64,000 nucleotides of DNA. Source: Cohnella ginsengisoli. GTDB taxonomy: Bacteria; Bacillota; Bacilli; Paenibacillales; Paenibacillaceae. The stretch covers positions 372,001 to 436,000 of the forward strand of contig NZ_JAPDHZ010000006.1 in the NCBI RefSeq assembly GCF_029525555.1, given 5' to 3'. The position numbers were made by a program, and so were the translations under genes. Shown here in pieces: positions 55,959 through 64,000 of this stretch. The notes beneath the pieces were generated by a model. That model searched no databases. It had not been told where the DNA came from and was given only the letters and a program-made list of their open reading frames with translations. Every line of letters begins with the position of its first letter. The stretch's first letter is position 1.

Positions 55959-56867
55959 ATGTCTGTCCCGCAGAGAATCGATTACCGCCTGCTGTCGCCT
56001 TACGTGCGCTTTGTGCACGAGATCGTGATCGCTCCCGGCGCACGTAACGCCGACCGGCATATTTACGATTACGAGTTCATTTTCGTTGTCCGCGGGGAAG
56101 GCAAGCTGCGGCTCGGCGACCGCGTGCATGCGATGAAAGGGGGCGATCTATTCTATATCCGGCCGCATCTGAGCAACGCGATGGAAATTGCCGAGACGCA
56201 GCCGATGGATTGCTTTGCCGTTCATTTCGATTATATGTATCTGGGAGAAGGACACGAGTTTTCGCCGTATGCGGTGTATATGGGGCAGGGCGTGGAGGAG
56301 AGAGCGGGACGGCTGCACGAAAGGCCGGCCGTCGAGCCTGCTGAGCTGGACATCCCTGAAGCGATCGCGGTCGGAGACGTGAAGGGCTTTTACGAGACGT
56401 TCAAGGAATTGAACGACTGCTTCAACCGCGCCGGCGTCGGCGCGCGGCTTCGGCTGAAGTCCGCCATGCTGCGGCTGCTCGGGCTGGTGTACGAGGAGTT
56501 GATGACGCGTGAAGGCGTGCGGATCGGACATCCGCACGCGGATACGGTGCTTGAAGCGATCCAGTACATGGAGGCGCACTATGCGGAGCGGATCGACGCG
56601 CAGCTGCTCGCGGGCAGGGCCGGCTTCACGCCCAAGTATTTCGGCACGCTGTTCAAGCAGGCGACGGGCGTCGCGGTGTCGGCTTACCTGCTCCGCTTGC
56701 GAATGGAGCGGGCCAAGCAGCTGCTCGCGCAGCGCAAGCTCTCGGTCGAGGAGGTCGGCGTCCGCGTTGGCATCGGAGACCTGTATTATTTCAGCAAGCT
56801 GTTCAAAAAAACGGAGGGCATGTCCCCGAGCAGATACGCCTCGTCGGTCGCATGGACGGCGGAATAG
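55959..56867 (+). CDS. AraC-family regulator with N-terminal cupin
   Basis: 302 residues. The cupin-like sensor half shows RHIYDYEFIFVVRGEGKLRLGDR and GDLFYIRPHLSNAME. The C-terminal double HTH occupies about 200-298: IDAQLLAGRAGFTPKYFGTLFKQATG (first HTH) and VEEVGVRVGIGDLYYFSKLFKKTEGMSPSRY (second, with the family end motif). AAAGGAGCG precedes the ATG. Likely regulates the divergent PhyH/NHL genes in response to a small ligand. Confidence 0.9.
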   Translation: MSVPQRIDYRLLSPYVRFVHEIVIAPGARNADRHIYDYEFIFVVRGEGKLRLGDRVHAMKGGDLFYIRPHLSNAMEIAETQPMDCFAVHFDYMYLGEGHEFSPYAVYMGQGVEERAGRLHERPAVEPAELDIPEAIAVGDVKGFYETFKELNDCFNRAGVGARLRLKSAMLRLLGLVYEELMTREGVRIGHPHADTVLEAIQYMEAHYAERIDAQLLAGRAGFTPKYFGTLFKQATGVAVSAYLLRLRMERAKQLLAQRKLSVEEVGVRVGIGDLYYFSKLFKKTEGMSPSRYASSVAWTAE

Positions 56868-56889
56868 GATCTGTCCGGCCGGATCGCGG

Positions 56890-57474
56890 TCAGGCAGCCA
56901 GCTTCTTCACCAAGGCGGCAGGCTGCTTTTGCGACCAGGCCTGCAGCGCCGTCGTCAGCAGCGGATCGTCGTTCGCCCAGCGGCCGTCCTGCTGCGCGAA
57001 CTTGCCCTCGCTTGCTTTACCGGCGATGCGGTATACGTCGGGCGCCTGCGTCTGATCGGCGCGAAGCATCAGCAGGTAGCTCTCTCCCGAACAGAGCAGG
57101 GAGCCGCCCGCGTTCGGGGATTGGACGATGCGAATATAACGCGAGGTGCCGCCCTTCAGCCAATCGCGCACCTCGAGCGTCGTGACCGCGGAGTTGCCGT
57201 CGAGCGCATGCGCTTCGGCGATGACGGTCCCCGTCACGACGGCATCGGCCGCGTTCATGAGGCTCAGAAGGCGGGCTGCGTCGCCTTGATCGGCCGGACC
57301 GCCAGCGGCGTCGTCTTGTCCATGCGCGGGAAGGTCGAGATGCACGGGAGGCAGCGGCACGATTTGTTCGGCGGGAGACAAGGCGAAAGAGGGCGTCAAC
57401 GGGCCGTTCAAGAGCAAGCCGCCGGCCAACAGGACGACCGCCAGCAGGACGGTTCCGAAAAGTTTGATCGACAT
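56890..57474 (-). CDS. Secreted or membrane-anchored protein of unknown function
   Basis: 194 residues from the ATG at 57474: N-terminal hydrophobic segment (LFGTVLLAVVLLAGGLLL), acidic/Pro-rich spacer, then an OB-like beta domain (ADAVVTGTVIAEAHALDG ... LEVRDWLKGGTSRYIRIVQSPNAGG). The pattern VVTGTV..v..vlkG....i.v...gg is common in secreted proteins that carry a cystatin/TIMP-like domain. One Cys pair is not obvious. Function unknown. The ribosome site is weak. Confidence 0.65.
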   Translation of the reverse strand: MSIKLFGTVLLAVVLLAGGLLLNGPLTPSFALSPAEQIVPLPPVHLDLPAHGQDDAAGGPADQGDAARLLSLMNAADAVVTGTVIAEAHALDGNSAVTTLEVRDWLKGGTSRYIRIVQSPNAGGSLLCSGESYLLMLRADQTQAPDVYRIAGKASEGKFAQQDGRWANDDPLLTTALQAWSQKQPAALVKKLAA

Positions 57475-57557
57475 GAGGGGCACCGCCGTTTCCGAGTGGT
57501 TTGACTTCTTGACGGAGCCCGGCGGGCAAATGTTCCAGTTCGGCGCCAAAGAAAGGA

Positions 57558-57839
57558 CGATCAATATTTGGAAATCGCCGTGCGATTTGGACGCCGCTCT
57601 CGCTGCTCGTCCGCGACATCGACAGCTTCAAAAGAGTGAACGACAAGTTCGGCCGCCTGACGGGAGACCGGACGCTGCGCGTCTTCGCGGATTCGGTGCG
57701 GACGACGGCGGGAGAGCTCGGGCTCTTCGGCCGTATCGGGAGCGAGGAGTTCGCGCCGGCGCTGCCGGGATTGAAGGCCGGCGAAGCGTTCGGGCGCAAC
57801 GCGACGCGCGAAGGCGGCCGGGCCACGATCCATGCCTAG
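57558..57839 (+). pseudogene. Decayed GGDEF (diguanylate cyclase) domain
   Basis: The frame reads GNRRAIW (the usual NRRAF block) directly followed by TPLSLLVRDIDSFKRVNDKFGRLTGDRTLRVF, so about 12 residues are missing between them. The active-site loop reads GRIGSEEF instead of GGDEF/GGEEF, and the domain stops soon after. There is no start codon or upstream sensor region. It is a remnant left beside the secreted-protein gene. Confidence 0.75.
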
Positions 57840-57851
57840 CTCCTCATCCAA

Positions 57852-57890
57852 AAAAAGGAGGCACGGCATCGGGGGCCGTTTCTCCTTTTC
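57852..57890. terminator. Bidirectional terminator
   Basis: AAAAGGAG (57853-57860) pairs with CTCCTTTT (57882-57889), with an inner ACGGC/GCCGT stem and A/T-rich flanks. Precedes the end of the minus-strand asparaginase gene. Confidence 0.7.
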
Positions 57891-57896
57891 AACTGA

Positions 57897-58976
57897 CTAT
57901 GCCATGTATTCGAAAAACAGCGGCGTTCGTACGAACCGTTCGACCTCGCGGTCGTCCGCGAAGACGGCGCAGGCGAGGAGGAGCTTCATGAGCGCGGCCT
58001 CGGACGAAATGTTGCCGAGCGCGATCCCGCCGGCTCCCGTCAGGTGCGACGACGAGGCGTACATATCGCCTTCGGGACTGCGCATCGGCACGAGATAAAC
58101 GTCGACTCCGCGCTCGCGGCAGTACGAGATGAACGAGACGAGCGATCTGCCCGCCGCCCCGTCCCGCGCGTTGGCGGTGCCCGAGTGATACGTGTCGTGC
58201 AGCACGGCGCGCGGACGACGCGCATCGAAGTCGTATACGCGGTAGTCCAGGCCGGGATACGGCTTGACGTAGAGCACGGCCGGCCATGCATCGTCCCGCG
58301 TAGGCGTTGCGGGCGGGGACGGCGGAGCTGAGCGTGCGAGCTTTGCCGGGGCCGGGTTGAGCGGATGCGGATCCGGTTCGAAGCGGCCGTTCCGCATCCG
58401 GCCGAACGGCGCCGCGTAGGGCGCGTCGAACTGGTCGGTGAACGGCAGCGCTTGCGTGATGCGCGTGCCCACATAGACGACGGAGTCGCCCCGGTCATTG
58501 CCGAACAGGGCGAAGACGCCGGGCAACCCGGCGTCGGCGATGAAGTCGACCGACGCGGCGAAGTTGGCGAGCCCGTTGCTCCTCGGGTCGTCCAGCGGAT
58601 AGTTGGCCGCCGTCAGCACGACGGGGAATGGCGCGTCGCAGCATAGATAAGAGAGCATCGCCGAAGTAAACGAGAGCGTATCGGAGCCGTGCGTGACGAT
58701 GACGCCGGCGTAGCCGCCGCCGTAGGCGGCGCGAACCGCTTCGGTCAACGTTGCCCAGTCGCCGGGCACGAGGTTCTCGCTGAGCAGGTTGCAGGGCTGC
58801 GAAGTCTCAAAAGCGATCTCTCGCGCCCCGGCGATTTGGGCATACTGCTCCATAAGGAAGTAGGAGCCCGACGCATCGACGTCGATGCCGTGCGCGCCGC
58901 GTCGGCTGCCGATAGTGCCGCCGGTAAAGAGGACCAAAATTTTAGCGGGCAATTTTGCGGACAAGTGAGCAGACAT
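57897..58976 (-). CDS. Asparaginase-family amidohydrolase
   Basis: 359 residues. The first catalytic motif is LFTGGTIGS (Thr of TGGTIG) and the second VIVTHGSDTLSFTS (Thr-Asp with Lys-type region downstream, where the usual HGTDT reads HGSDT). A substrate-side HDTYHSGTANA lies in the C-terminal domain. Longer than AnsA because of a Pro/Ala-rich insert (about 205-235). It has no signal peptide, so it is likely the cytoplasmic type I form converting Asn to Asp. The HGSDT variant and the insert make substrate preference uncertain. Confidence 0.85.
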   Translation of the reverse strand: MSAHLSAKLPAKILVLFTGGTIGSRRGAHGIDVDASGSYFLMEQYAQIAGAREIAFETSQPCNLLSENLVPGDWATLTEAVRAAYGGGYAGVIVTHGSDTLSFTSAMLSYLCCDAPFPVVLTAANYPLDDPRSNGLANFAASVDFIADAGLPGVFALFGNDRGDSVVYVGTRITQALPFTDQFDAPYAAPFGRMRNGRFEPDPHPLNPAPAKLARSAPPSPPATPTRDDAWPAVLYVKPYPGLDYRVYDFDARRPRAVLHDTYHSGTANARDGAAGRSLVSFISYCRERGVDVYLVPMRSPEGDMYASSSHLTGAGGIALGNISSEAALMKLLLACAVFADDREVERFVRTPLFFEYMA

Positions 58977-59046
58977 CCTTTCCGTTCATCGAATATCCGA
59001 TTGCGGCCGCGTGGCGGCGTTCGTTCGGGGCATTGAGCCGTTCGGT

Positions 59047-60093
59047 TCAGAAGCTGTCCCAGATATCCGCGAGCGGGATATCCGCGCGGGCCATGACTTC
59101 GTCGGCCGCCCCGTAGTACATGCGGATCGTGTCGCCGGCCAGGATCGCGCCGCAGGAGAACACGACCTTGCCGAAGAAGCCGTTCACCTCGTAGTCGGCT
59201 TCAGGCGCCAGAATCGGAACGCGGGAGCGGGCCAGCACGCGCGCCGGATCGTCAAAGTCCAGCAAGGCTGCGCCCATGCAGTAGCGGCTATCCGAGTCGG
59301 CGCCGTGATAAAGCGCGAGCCAGCCGCGTTCGGTCCGGATCGGCACGGCGCCGCCGCCGATGCGTCCGCCGTCCCAGTGGCCGGGGCGCAGGCCCATCAG
59401 GTAGCGGTGGCCGCCCCAATGGAGCAGGTCGGGCGACTCCGCGACCCACATCTCCGGCGCCCCGATCGACTTCGGCACGGGACGGTGCAGCATGTAGTAT
59501 TTGCCGTTAATCCGCTCCGGAAAAAACATCGCGTCCTTGTTTTCGGGCGGAAGGATCATCCCGAGCCGCTCGTAGGAAACGAAGTCGCGGGTCGCCGCCA
59601 GCCCGACGCCGACGCCGCGGGAGCTGACGGCGCTGTAAGTAATGTAGTATTTATCGCCCATCTGCGTGATCCGGGGATCCTCGATGCCCCATGCCTCGTC
59701 TTCGCCGGACGGGAACAGCGCAGGCGTCTCGTCGACGACGAACCGCACGCCGTCCCGGCTGCGGGCGGCGCGGAGATGCGACATCGAAGTGAGGTAGGCG
59801 TAGGAGCCGTCATAGCCTTTGATCACGCGCGAATCGGCAAAATCGTAATTCGGGTCGTCTGCCGCCAATCGGACGAGCTCCAGTTGGGCGCCGTTCTCGT
59901 CGAGCATCGGCACCAGCACGGCGCCGGACTCCGACTGCAGCGGCATCTCGGCCACGCGCAGCAGCAAAATAACCTCGTCCCCCAGTTGGGCGACGCCCGC
60001 GTTAAAGGCGCCTACGACCTGGAAATCCGGACGAGAAGGTTTGACATGGCCGACGGTCACGATGGGACCGTCCGCCATACGAATGACAGCCAT
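59047..60093 (-). CDS. GH130-family beta-mannoside phosphorylase
   Basis: 348 residues, five-bladed propeller family. Signature segments: FNAGVAQLGDEVILLLRVAE, GIEDPRITQMGDKYYITYSA (catalytic Asp of the EDPR motif), NKDAMFFPERINGKYYMLHRP, GGGAVPIRTERGWLALYHG. GH130 enzymes reversibly phosphorolyse beta-1,4- or beta-1,2-mannosides. Stands alone after the asparaginase gene (70-bp gap). Which mannoside is used cannot be told from this sequence alone. Confidence 0.88.
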   Translation of the reverse strand: MAVIRMADGPIVTVGHVKPSRPDFQVVGAFNAGVAQLGDEVILLLRVAEMPLQSESGAVLVPMLDENGAQLELVRLAADDPNYDFADSRVIKGYDGSYAYLTSMSHLRAARSRDGVRFVVDETPALFPSGEDEAWGIEDPRITQMGDKYYITYSAVSSRGVGVGLAATRDFVSYERLGMILPPENKDAMFFPERINGKYYMLHRPVPKSIGAPEMWVAESPDLLHWGGHRYLMGLRPGHWDGGRIGGGAVPIRTERGWLALYHGADSDSRYCMGAALLDFDDPARVLARSRVPILAPEADYEVNGFFGKVVFSCGAILAGDTIRMYYGAADEVMARADIPLADIWDSF

Positions 60094-60221
60094 TTGACGC
60101 TCACCCCGTTTGCATCTTATTCTAACCCCATACTACTTTACAAGTACCCAATCTCCAAGCGGAGGGCTCGCGATCGGGCCGAGCCGGCGCGGGAGGTGGC
60201 GGAGATCGAGGGATCGATTCG

Positions 60222-60984
60222 ATGGAACCAATGAACGCGCGAAGCGCGGAGATCGTCGAGGTGTGCCTGCTGGCGGGCAAGATCATGCTGGAGAACGGCG
60301 GGGAGACGTATCGCGTGGAGGACACGATGATACGGATCGCGTCCGCCTACGGCGCGGAGGGACCGCAGAGCTTCGTCATGCCGACGGGGATCATGTTCGC
60401 CATTGAAGGCTCGGAGTCGGCGACGCGGCTCGTCCGCATCTCGCAGCGGTCGACCAACCTGAACAAGGTGACCGAAGTGAACGACATCTCCCGGCGCATC
60501 GCGGGCGGCCATCTGAGACCTGCGGAAGCCTGCAGCCTGCTCAAGGAAATTCAGCGCGGTTCGCCCGTTTATCCGCTGCGCGTCCAGCTCGTGCTGGCGG
60601 CGCTCGCGAGCGGCTGCTTTCTTATCCTGTACGAGGGCACCTGGGCGGACATGCCTGCGGCCATGCTCTGCGGCGGAACGGGCTTCTGGCTACTCGGCCG
60701 GATGGCGAAGCTCAGCTCGATCCGGCTGTTCGGGGAGCTGATCGCGGCCCTCGCCGTCGGTCTGCTGTCCTATCTGGTCGTTCGGCTCGGCATCGGTGAG
60801 CAGCACAGCACGATCATGATCGCGTCCGTTATGCCGCTCGTGCCCGGGCTGCTCATTACGAACGCGGTCCGCGATTTGATGGCAGGGCATCTCGTATCGG
60901 GCATCTCGAAGGGGGGCGGAGGCGTTTCTGACGGCCTTCGCCATCGGAGCAGGCATCGGCATCGCGCTGACGCTGAATGGATAA
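60222..60984 (+). CDS. ThrE-type threonine/serine exporter, N-terminal (DUF1212) subunit, frameshifted
   Basis: About 253 residues. The cytoplasmic N-terminal domain (LLAGKIMLENGGETYRVEDTMIRIA ... FVMPTGIMFA) is the DUF1212 signature; five TM segments follow. One extra G in the G6 run 60911-60916 disrupts the last TM; removing it gives SKGAEAFLTAFAIGAGIGIALTLNG and a stop at 60984. The partner DUF3815 subunit starts 15 bp later. Together they form the split ThrE exporter common in Firmicutes. Confidence 0.87.
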
Positions 60985-60999
60985 GGGGGCGGGCGGGGC

Positions 61000-61458
61000 A
61001 TGATCGCAGATTACTTATCGCAATCCATCGCGAGCTTCGTCGGCACGGCATGCTTCGGCGTCATTTTCCAGATCCCGAAGCGCAGCCTGATTCAATGCGG
61101 CCTGACGGGCATGGTCGGCTGGCTGGTCTATTACGGCCTGGACCAGGGCAGCGCCGGACCGATCGCGGCCACCTGGGCGTCCGCCGTGCTCATCGGACTG
61201 ATCGCCCATTATCAGGCGATCCGCTTCAAGGTGCCGGTCACCGTGTTCAGCGTATCCGGCATCATCCCGCTCGTGCCGGGCGGCATGGCCTACGACGCGA
61301 TGCTGCGGGTCGTGCAGAACGACTATATGTCCGCGGTGGAGCTGGGGGCCAAGGCGTTCATGCTGTCCGGCGCGATCGCGGTCGGGCTCGTGTTCTCCGA
61401 GGTCGTCAATCAACTGGTCAAAAGGGTGCGGGCGGGGATGTCGCGGGCGAGGGGCTGA
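61000..61458 (+). CDS. ThrE-type exporter, C-terminal (DUF3815) subunit
   Basis: 152 residues with about five hydrophobic segments: FVGTACFGVIFQIPKRSL, GMVGWLVYYGLDQ, TWASAVLIGLIAHYQAIRFKVPVTVFSVSGIIPLVPGGMAYDAM and the C-terminal FMLSGAIAVGLVFSEVV. The IPLVPG motif is the ThrE/DUF3815 hallmark. ATG at 61000 with GGGCGGGG upstream. Works with the DUF1212 subunit encoded just before. Confidence 0.87.
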   Translation: MIADYLSQSIASFVGTACFGVIFQIPKRSLIQCGLTGMVGWLVYYGLDQGSAGPIAATWASAVLIGLIAHYQAIRFKVPVTVFSVSGIIPLVPGGMAYDAMLRVVQNDYMSAVELGAKAFMLSGAIAVGLVFSEVVNQLVKRVRAGMSRARG

Positions 61459-61498
61459 AGCCAAGTATTTCCCGCTACAAAACGTTGCTTGGGCCGCC

Positions 61499-61690
61499 GA
61501 TGTGCGGTACAACCGTGCATCGCCCCCACGCGCTGCTTCAAAGTACCCTTGCTGCCCTAAACCCGTCCAACTGCTGATCCATTGCGTCTGAGCGAGCACA
61601 CGTCCCTGCAACCGCAAAAATTGCGGTTACAGCATGTCCAAGCGACCCGATCGTCCATGCAACTGCAATTTTGCTGTTACGGCACTCCCA
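61499..61690. repeat. Degenerate 51-bp-period hairpin repeats
   Basis: The clearest two units start at 61601 and 61652. AACCGCAA-aaa-TTGCGGTT (61610-61628) and AACTGCAA..TTGCTGTT sit at the same place in each, 51 bp apart. The 8-base arms and 3-base loop are the same as in the array at 16288 although the sequence differs. An older-looking unit with a GATG..GCATC hairpin lies near 61499. Confidence 0.65.
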
Positions 61691-61713
61691 GCGAGCCCCG
61701 CAGCATGCTCCGC

Positions 61714-62869
61714 TTAATCCTCGCCGCTATCCGCAAACTGGATATCATGCTTGAGCCCCTGCGCTGCGAACGCGAGCAGGCGGGCGCCCTCCTCGCCGAG
61801 CGCTTCTCGGTCGCCCGCCGACAGCGCGGCGAACGGCTCGACGAGCAGCGCCGCATCGCGACGCCGCTGCCGAATCTCCCACTTGCCGGCGACGAAGCCG
61901 TCCAGCAGAAAGACGGGGCGCACGAGCCCGTTGGCTGTGAAGACGCGCTGCTTGTGCGGTCCGCCCAGGATGCGGGATCGGTCCGCGTAAGCGAGCAGCA
62001 TCTGGTCGAACTCGCCCAGAAAGCGCGGCGGACTAGAGGTGTTCGCATCCGGGCGGGGCGCTTCAGGCAAGTCGAATAGCTCGGTTCCTTGCTCGCTGAG
62101 GAAGCGAACGAGCCGGGGGGCCGAGCCGCCGGACCGCGTCCTGCAGCTTCGTGAGGCCCGACCATACTTGCATGTCTTTGACCGATGCCGGTCCGAAGGC
62201 CGACAGATAGCGCACGACGAGCGCCTCGTCCGTGCAGCTCGCCTCCTCCGGCAGGCCGGTCCAGGCCTCGAGCGGCGCATGCAGCGCCTGCCCGCTTCGG
62301 CCCCACAGGCCGCGGGGCGGCGTCTGCACGAGCGGCACGCGCGCCCGGACCGCGGCCGCGAGCGCCTCGGGATCGCGGCCCGGCCAGTGCTCGGCCAGCC
62401 GCGCGCCCAGCTCGGCGAAGGTCTGCGGCCGCTCGGCCGTCCATTCGCGCCCCAGGGCGGCGATCGCGTCCGCGTCCGCGCCGGCGAGCCGCTTGCCGAA
62501 GCTGCCTGCCAGGCCGCGATCCTGCACGGGCTGGAGCAGCGGGCGCAGGGCCAGGGCGTCCCGGGTCGAGACGAGGTGGAGCGTGGCCCGCATCAAGGCC
62601 ATCCGCACCGCCTCGCGGCCCAGGAGCAGACCCTCGAGCTCGGCGGGATCAAAGTGCTCCAGCCGCGACCAAAGCGCGTAATACGGCGCCGTCGGCGCCT
62701 GCGCCTGCAGTCCGCACAGCCGCTCGAGCGCTTCGAGCGCGGTCATGCGCTCCCGCCGAAGCAACATTTGCCTGGCGAGCAGCGCCCGGTTCAGCGCGCG
62801 GCGGTCCAGCGTCGGAGCGGCCGCTAAGCCGCTATCTGTAGAGATCGGGCCCGACGGGCATTCGTTCAT
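61714..62869 (-). CDS. Winged-helix DNA-binding domain protein (AlkX/HTH_42 type), frameshifted
   Basis: About 384 residues. The N-terminal LDRRALNRALLARQMLLRRERMTALEALERLCGLQAQAPTAPYYALWSRL and C-terminal VFLLDGFVAGKWEI are the pattern of the winged-helix family PF06224, related to YcaQ/AlkZ DNA glycosylases. An extra base in the G6 run 62115-62120 splits it; correction gives RRLGPRLVRFLSEQGTELFDL. The MNECPSG start at 62869 is favoured by AAGGAGGAG. The AlkZ catalytic motif (QxQ) reads QAQ here; DNA repair activity is possible but unproven. Confidence 0.82.
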
Positions 62870-63025
62870 GCGAATCGCTCCTCCTTGGCGAGGCGCTTCA
62901 GTCCTCATCGCTTAACCCAAGAATAACGCATGCGCTCTGACAGCAGTCTGTCAGGAAGGAATGCCGCATCAGCGCCATTTTGTTCCATGCTTTTCGATCG
63001 TGCTTCACTTCATCGATGCGGGTCG

Positions 63026-64000
63026 TCAATACGGGAGACGAATCTCGACGCGGGTCCCCTGGCCCAGCTCGCTCTTGTAGCGGATGGTGCCCCTATGCCC
63101 CGCCAGGATCTGCTGGCTGACCATGAGGCCGAGGCCGTGTCCCGAGGCTTTGTTGGAGTAAAACGGCTCGCCCAGATGCTTCAGCTCTTCTTGGGAAATG
63201 CCGAAGCCCTCGTCCTCGATGACGATGAGGATGTTGTCGTCCGCCGCAGGGTCGGCCTGGTGGGACGTCCCGATCGACGCCACGTCCGCCATCATCTCCG
63301 GCTCGCGCGCAGCTGCTGCCTCGGCAATCGTCTCCCTCCCGTTAACCGCCTCGCCGACCGAATCTCCGCCAACCGTTTCGCTGCCGCCATTCTCCCCGTG
63401 ACGCTCCGCCCAGATGCCGATGCGCAGCGTGCCGCCTTCCGGCATCGCCTCCATCCCGTTTTTGAGCACGTTCAGAAAAACCTGCTTTAACTGGTTGGGC
63501 TCTCCGTTCAACGGCGCCAGCTCGTCGGCTTCGCGCAGCTCGAACTGCACGTTGTTCATGATCGCCTGCGCCTCGAGCAGCGCCACCGTTTCCTTCATGA
63601 TGGAGCGGATATCGACGAGCTGGAAGCGAATGGCCTGCGGCTTGGACAGGACGAGGAACTCGCCGACGATGAAGTTGATCCGGTCGAGCTCGGACAGCAT
63701 CGTGTCGAGATGGGCAGGGTTGATGCCGCCCGACTTTTGCTGGAGCTGCACGAACCCCCGGAGCGTCGTGAGCGGGTTGCGGATCTCGTGCGCGACGCCC
63801 GCGGCGAGCTGGCCGACCATCGACAGCTTCTCCGTCCGTCTCAGCATCTCCTCGGTCGCCTTCCGCTCGGTGATGTTCCGCGAGATCGAGGCGATGCCGA
63901 TCACCTCTCCATGCTCGTCGCGCACGGGGGGAGACCGTGATGCTGACGTCGATCTGCGACCCGTCCTTGCGGTAGCGGATCGTCTCACAGTCCGCGACCG
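63026..64000 (-). CDS. PAS sensor histidine kinase, C-terminal part (5' end beyond window), frameshifted
   Basis: Open at the right edge; about 325 residues visible. End of a PAS/PAC domain (YRKDGSQIDVSITVSPVRDEHGEVIG), HisKA box LSMVGQLAAGVAHEIRNPLTTL with the phospho-His, N-box NQLKQVFLNVLKNGMEAM, G1 DEGFGIS, G2 GHGLGLM. It resembles the sporulation-type (KinA-E) kinases. A 60-residue Glu/Ala/Gly-rich insert separates the N-box region from G1. The G6 run 63926-63931 carries one extra base; removal restores VSITVSPVRDEHG. No response regulator in view. Confidence 0.88.
   Translation of the reverse strand, partial: RSRTVRRSATARTGRRSTSASRSPPVRDEHGEVIGIASISRNITERKATEEMLRRTEKLSMVGQLAAGVAHEIRNPLTTLRGFVQLQQKSGGINPAHLDTMLSELDRINFIVGEFLVLSKPQAIRFQLVDIRSIMKETVALLEAQAIMNNVQFELREADELAPLNGEPNQLKQVFLNVLKNGMEAMPEGGTLRIGIWAERHGENGGSETVGGDSVGEAVNGRETIAEAAAAREPEMMADVASIGTSHQADPAADDNILIVIEDEGFGISQEELKHLGEPFYSNKASGHGLGLMVSQQILAGHRGTIRYKSELGQGTRVEIRLPY

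Overview
The window looks like chromosomal DNA from a GC-rich, spore-forming Paenibacillaceae bacterium (Paenibacillus or Cohnella type). Support comes from an alpha/beta small acid-soluble spore protein, a giant SLH-anchored nucleotidase, two YesM/YesN-type two-component systems beside CUT1 sugar transporters that lack their own ATPase, a YtrA-type GntR/ABC operon and a LipL-type octanoyltransferase. I see no rRNA, tRNA, phage, transposase or CRISPR.

A dominant feature is about two dozen single-base frameshifts, nearly all one extra base in a G/C, A or T homopolymer (one is a missing base). They break roughly 18 otherwise well-conserved genes. A uniform +1 error in homopolymers across unrelated genes reads as sequencing or assembly error rather than pseudogenisation. 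Those genes are annotated at full corrected extent with the break position given.

Layout. 1-2.7 kb: 3' end of ilvE, a metallo-beta-lactamase-fold hydrolase and an EamA exporter. 2.9-10.7 kb: LplB/LplC-type permeases, DUF3502 lipoprotein, YesM kinase, YesN regulator and a second DUF3502 lipoprotein, with a CcpA-like site at the front. 10.8-20.5 kb: MalG/MalF permeases (minus strand), divergent YesM/YesN pair, a tandem 51-bp hairpin-repeat array, solute-binding lipoprotein and GH36 alpha-galactosidase. A 26/28-identical element lies at the same distance upstream of malF and of the binding-protein gene and is the best candidate for the YesN-type regulator's binding site. 20.7-26.4 kb: hypothetical protein and the SLH nucleotidase. 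26.5-31.2 kb: alkyltransferase-like protein, DUF523, GNAT, methyltransferase, HD-GYP regulator, thioredoxin-reductase-like flavoprotein and a 91-bp tandem repeat. 31.2-38.3 kb: lipL, pepT, membrane HD-GYP protein, VOC protein, YtrA-ABC operon with a clear operator, DUF1284 protein. 38.4-44.2 kb: SnoaL-like protein, MarR, GPH sugar transporter plus ChbG-type deacetylase, two tiny genes, CynX/NimT-type transporter. 44.4-48.7 kb: DUF1641-ndh pair, a 1.2-kb gene-free stretch full of repeats, a Fur-box-preceded siderophore-binding lipoprotein, SASP. 48.8-53.6 kb: a PD-(D/E)XK-XPD/DinG-like fusion, a secreted protein, a zinc-ribbon/HNH protein. 53.9-64 kb: NHL-propeller and PhyH-like genes opposite an AraC regulator, secreted protein, GGDEF relic, asparaginase, GH130 phosphorylase, split ThrE exporter, winged-helix protein and the 3' part of a PAS histidine kinase.

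Functionally the first 20 kb is an oligosaccharide sensing and uptake island. Each CUT1 transporter has its own kinase and regulator, presumably shares a genome-encoded MsmX-like ATPase elsewhere, and in one case feeds an alpha-galactosidase. The remainder is mostly independent housekeeping, stress and accessory genes.
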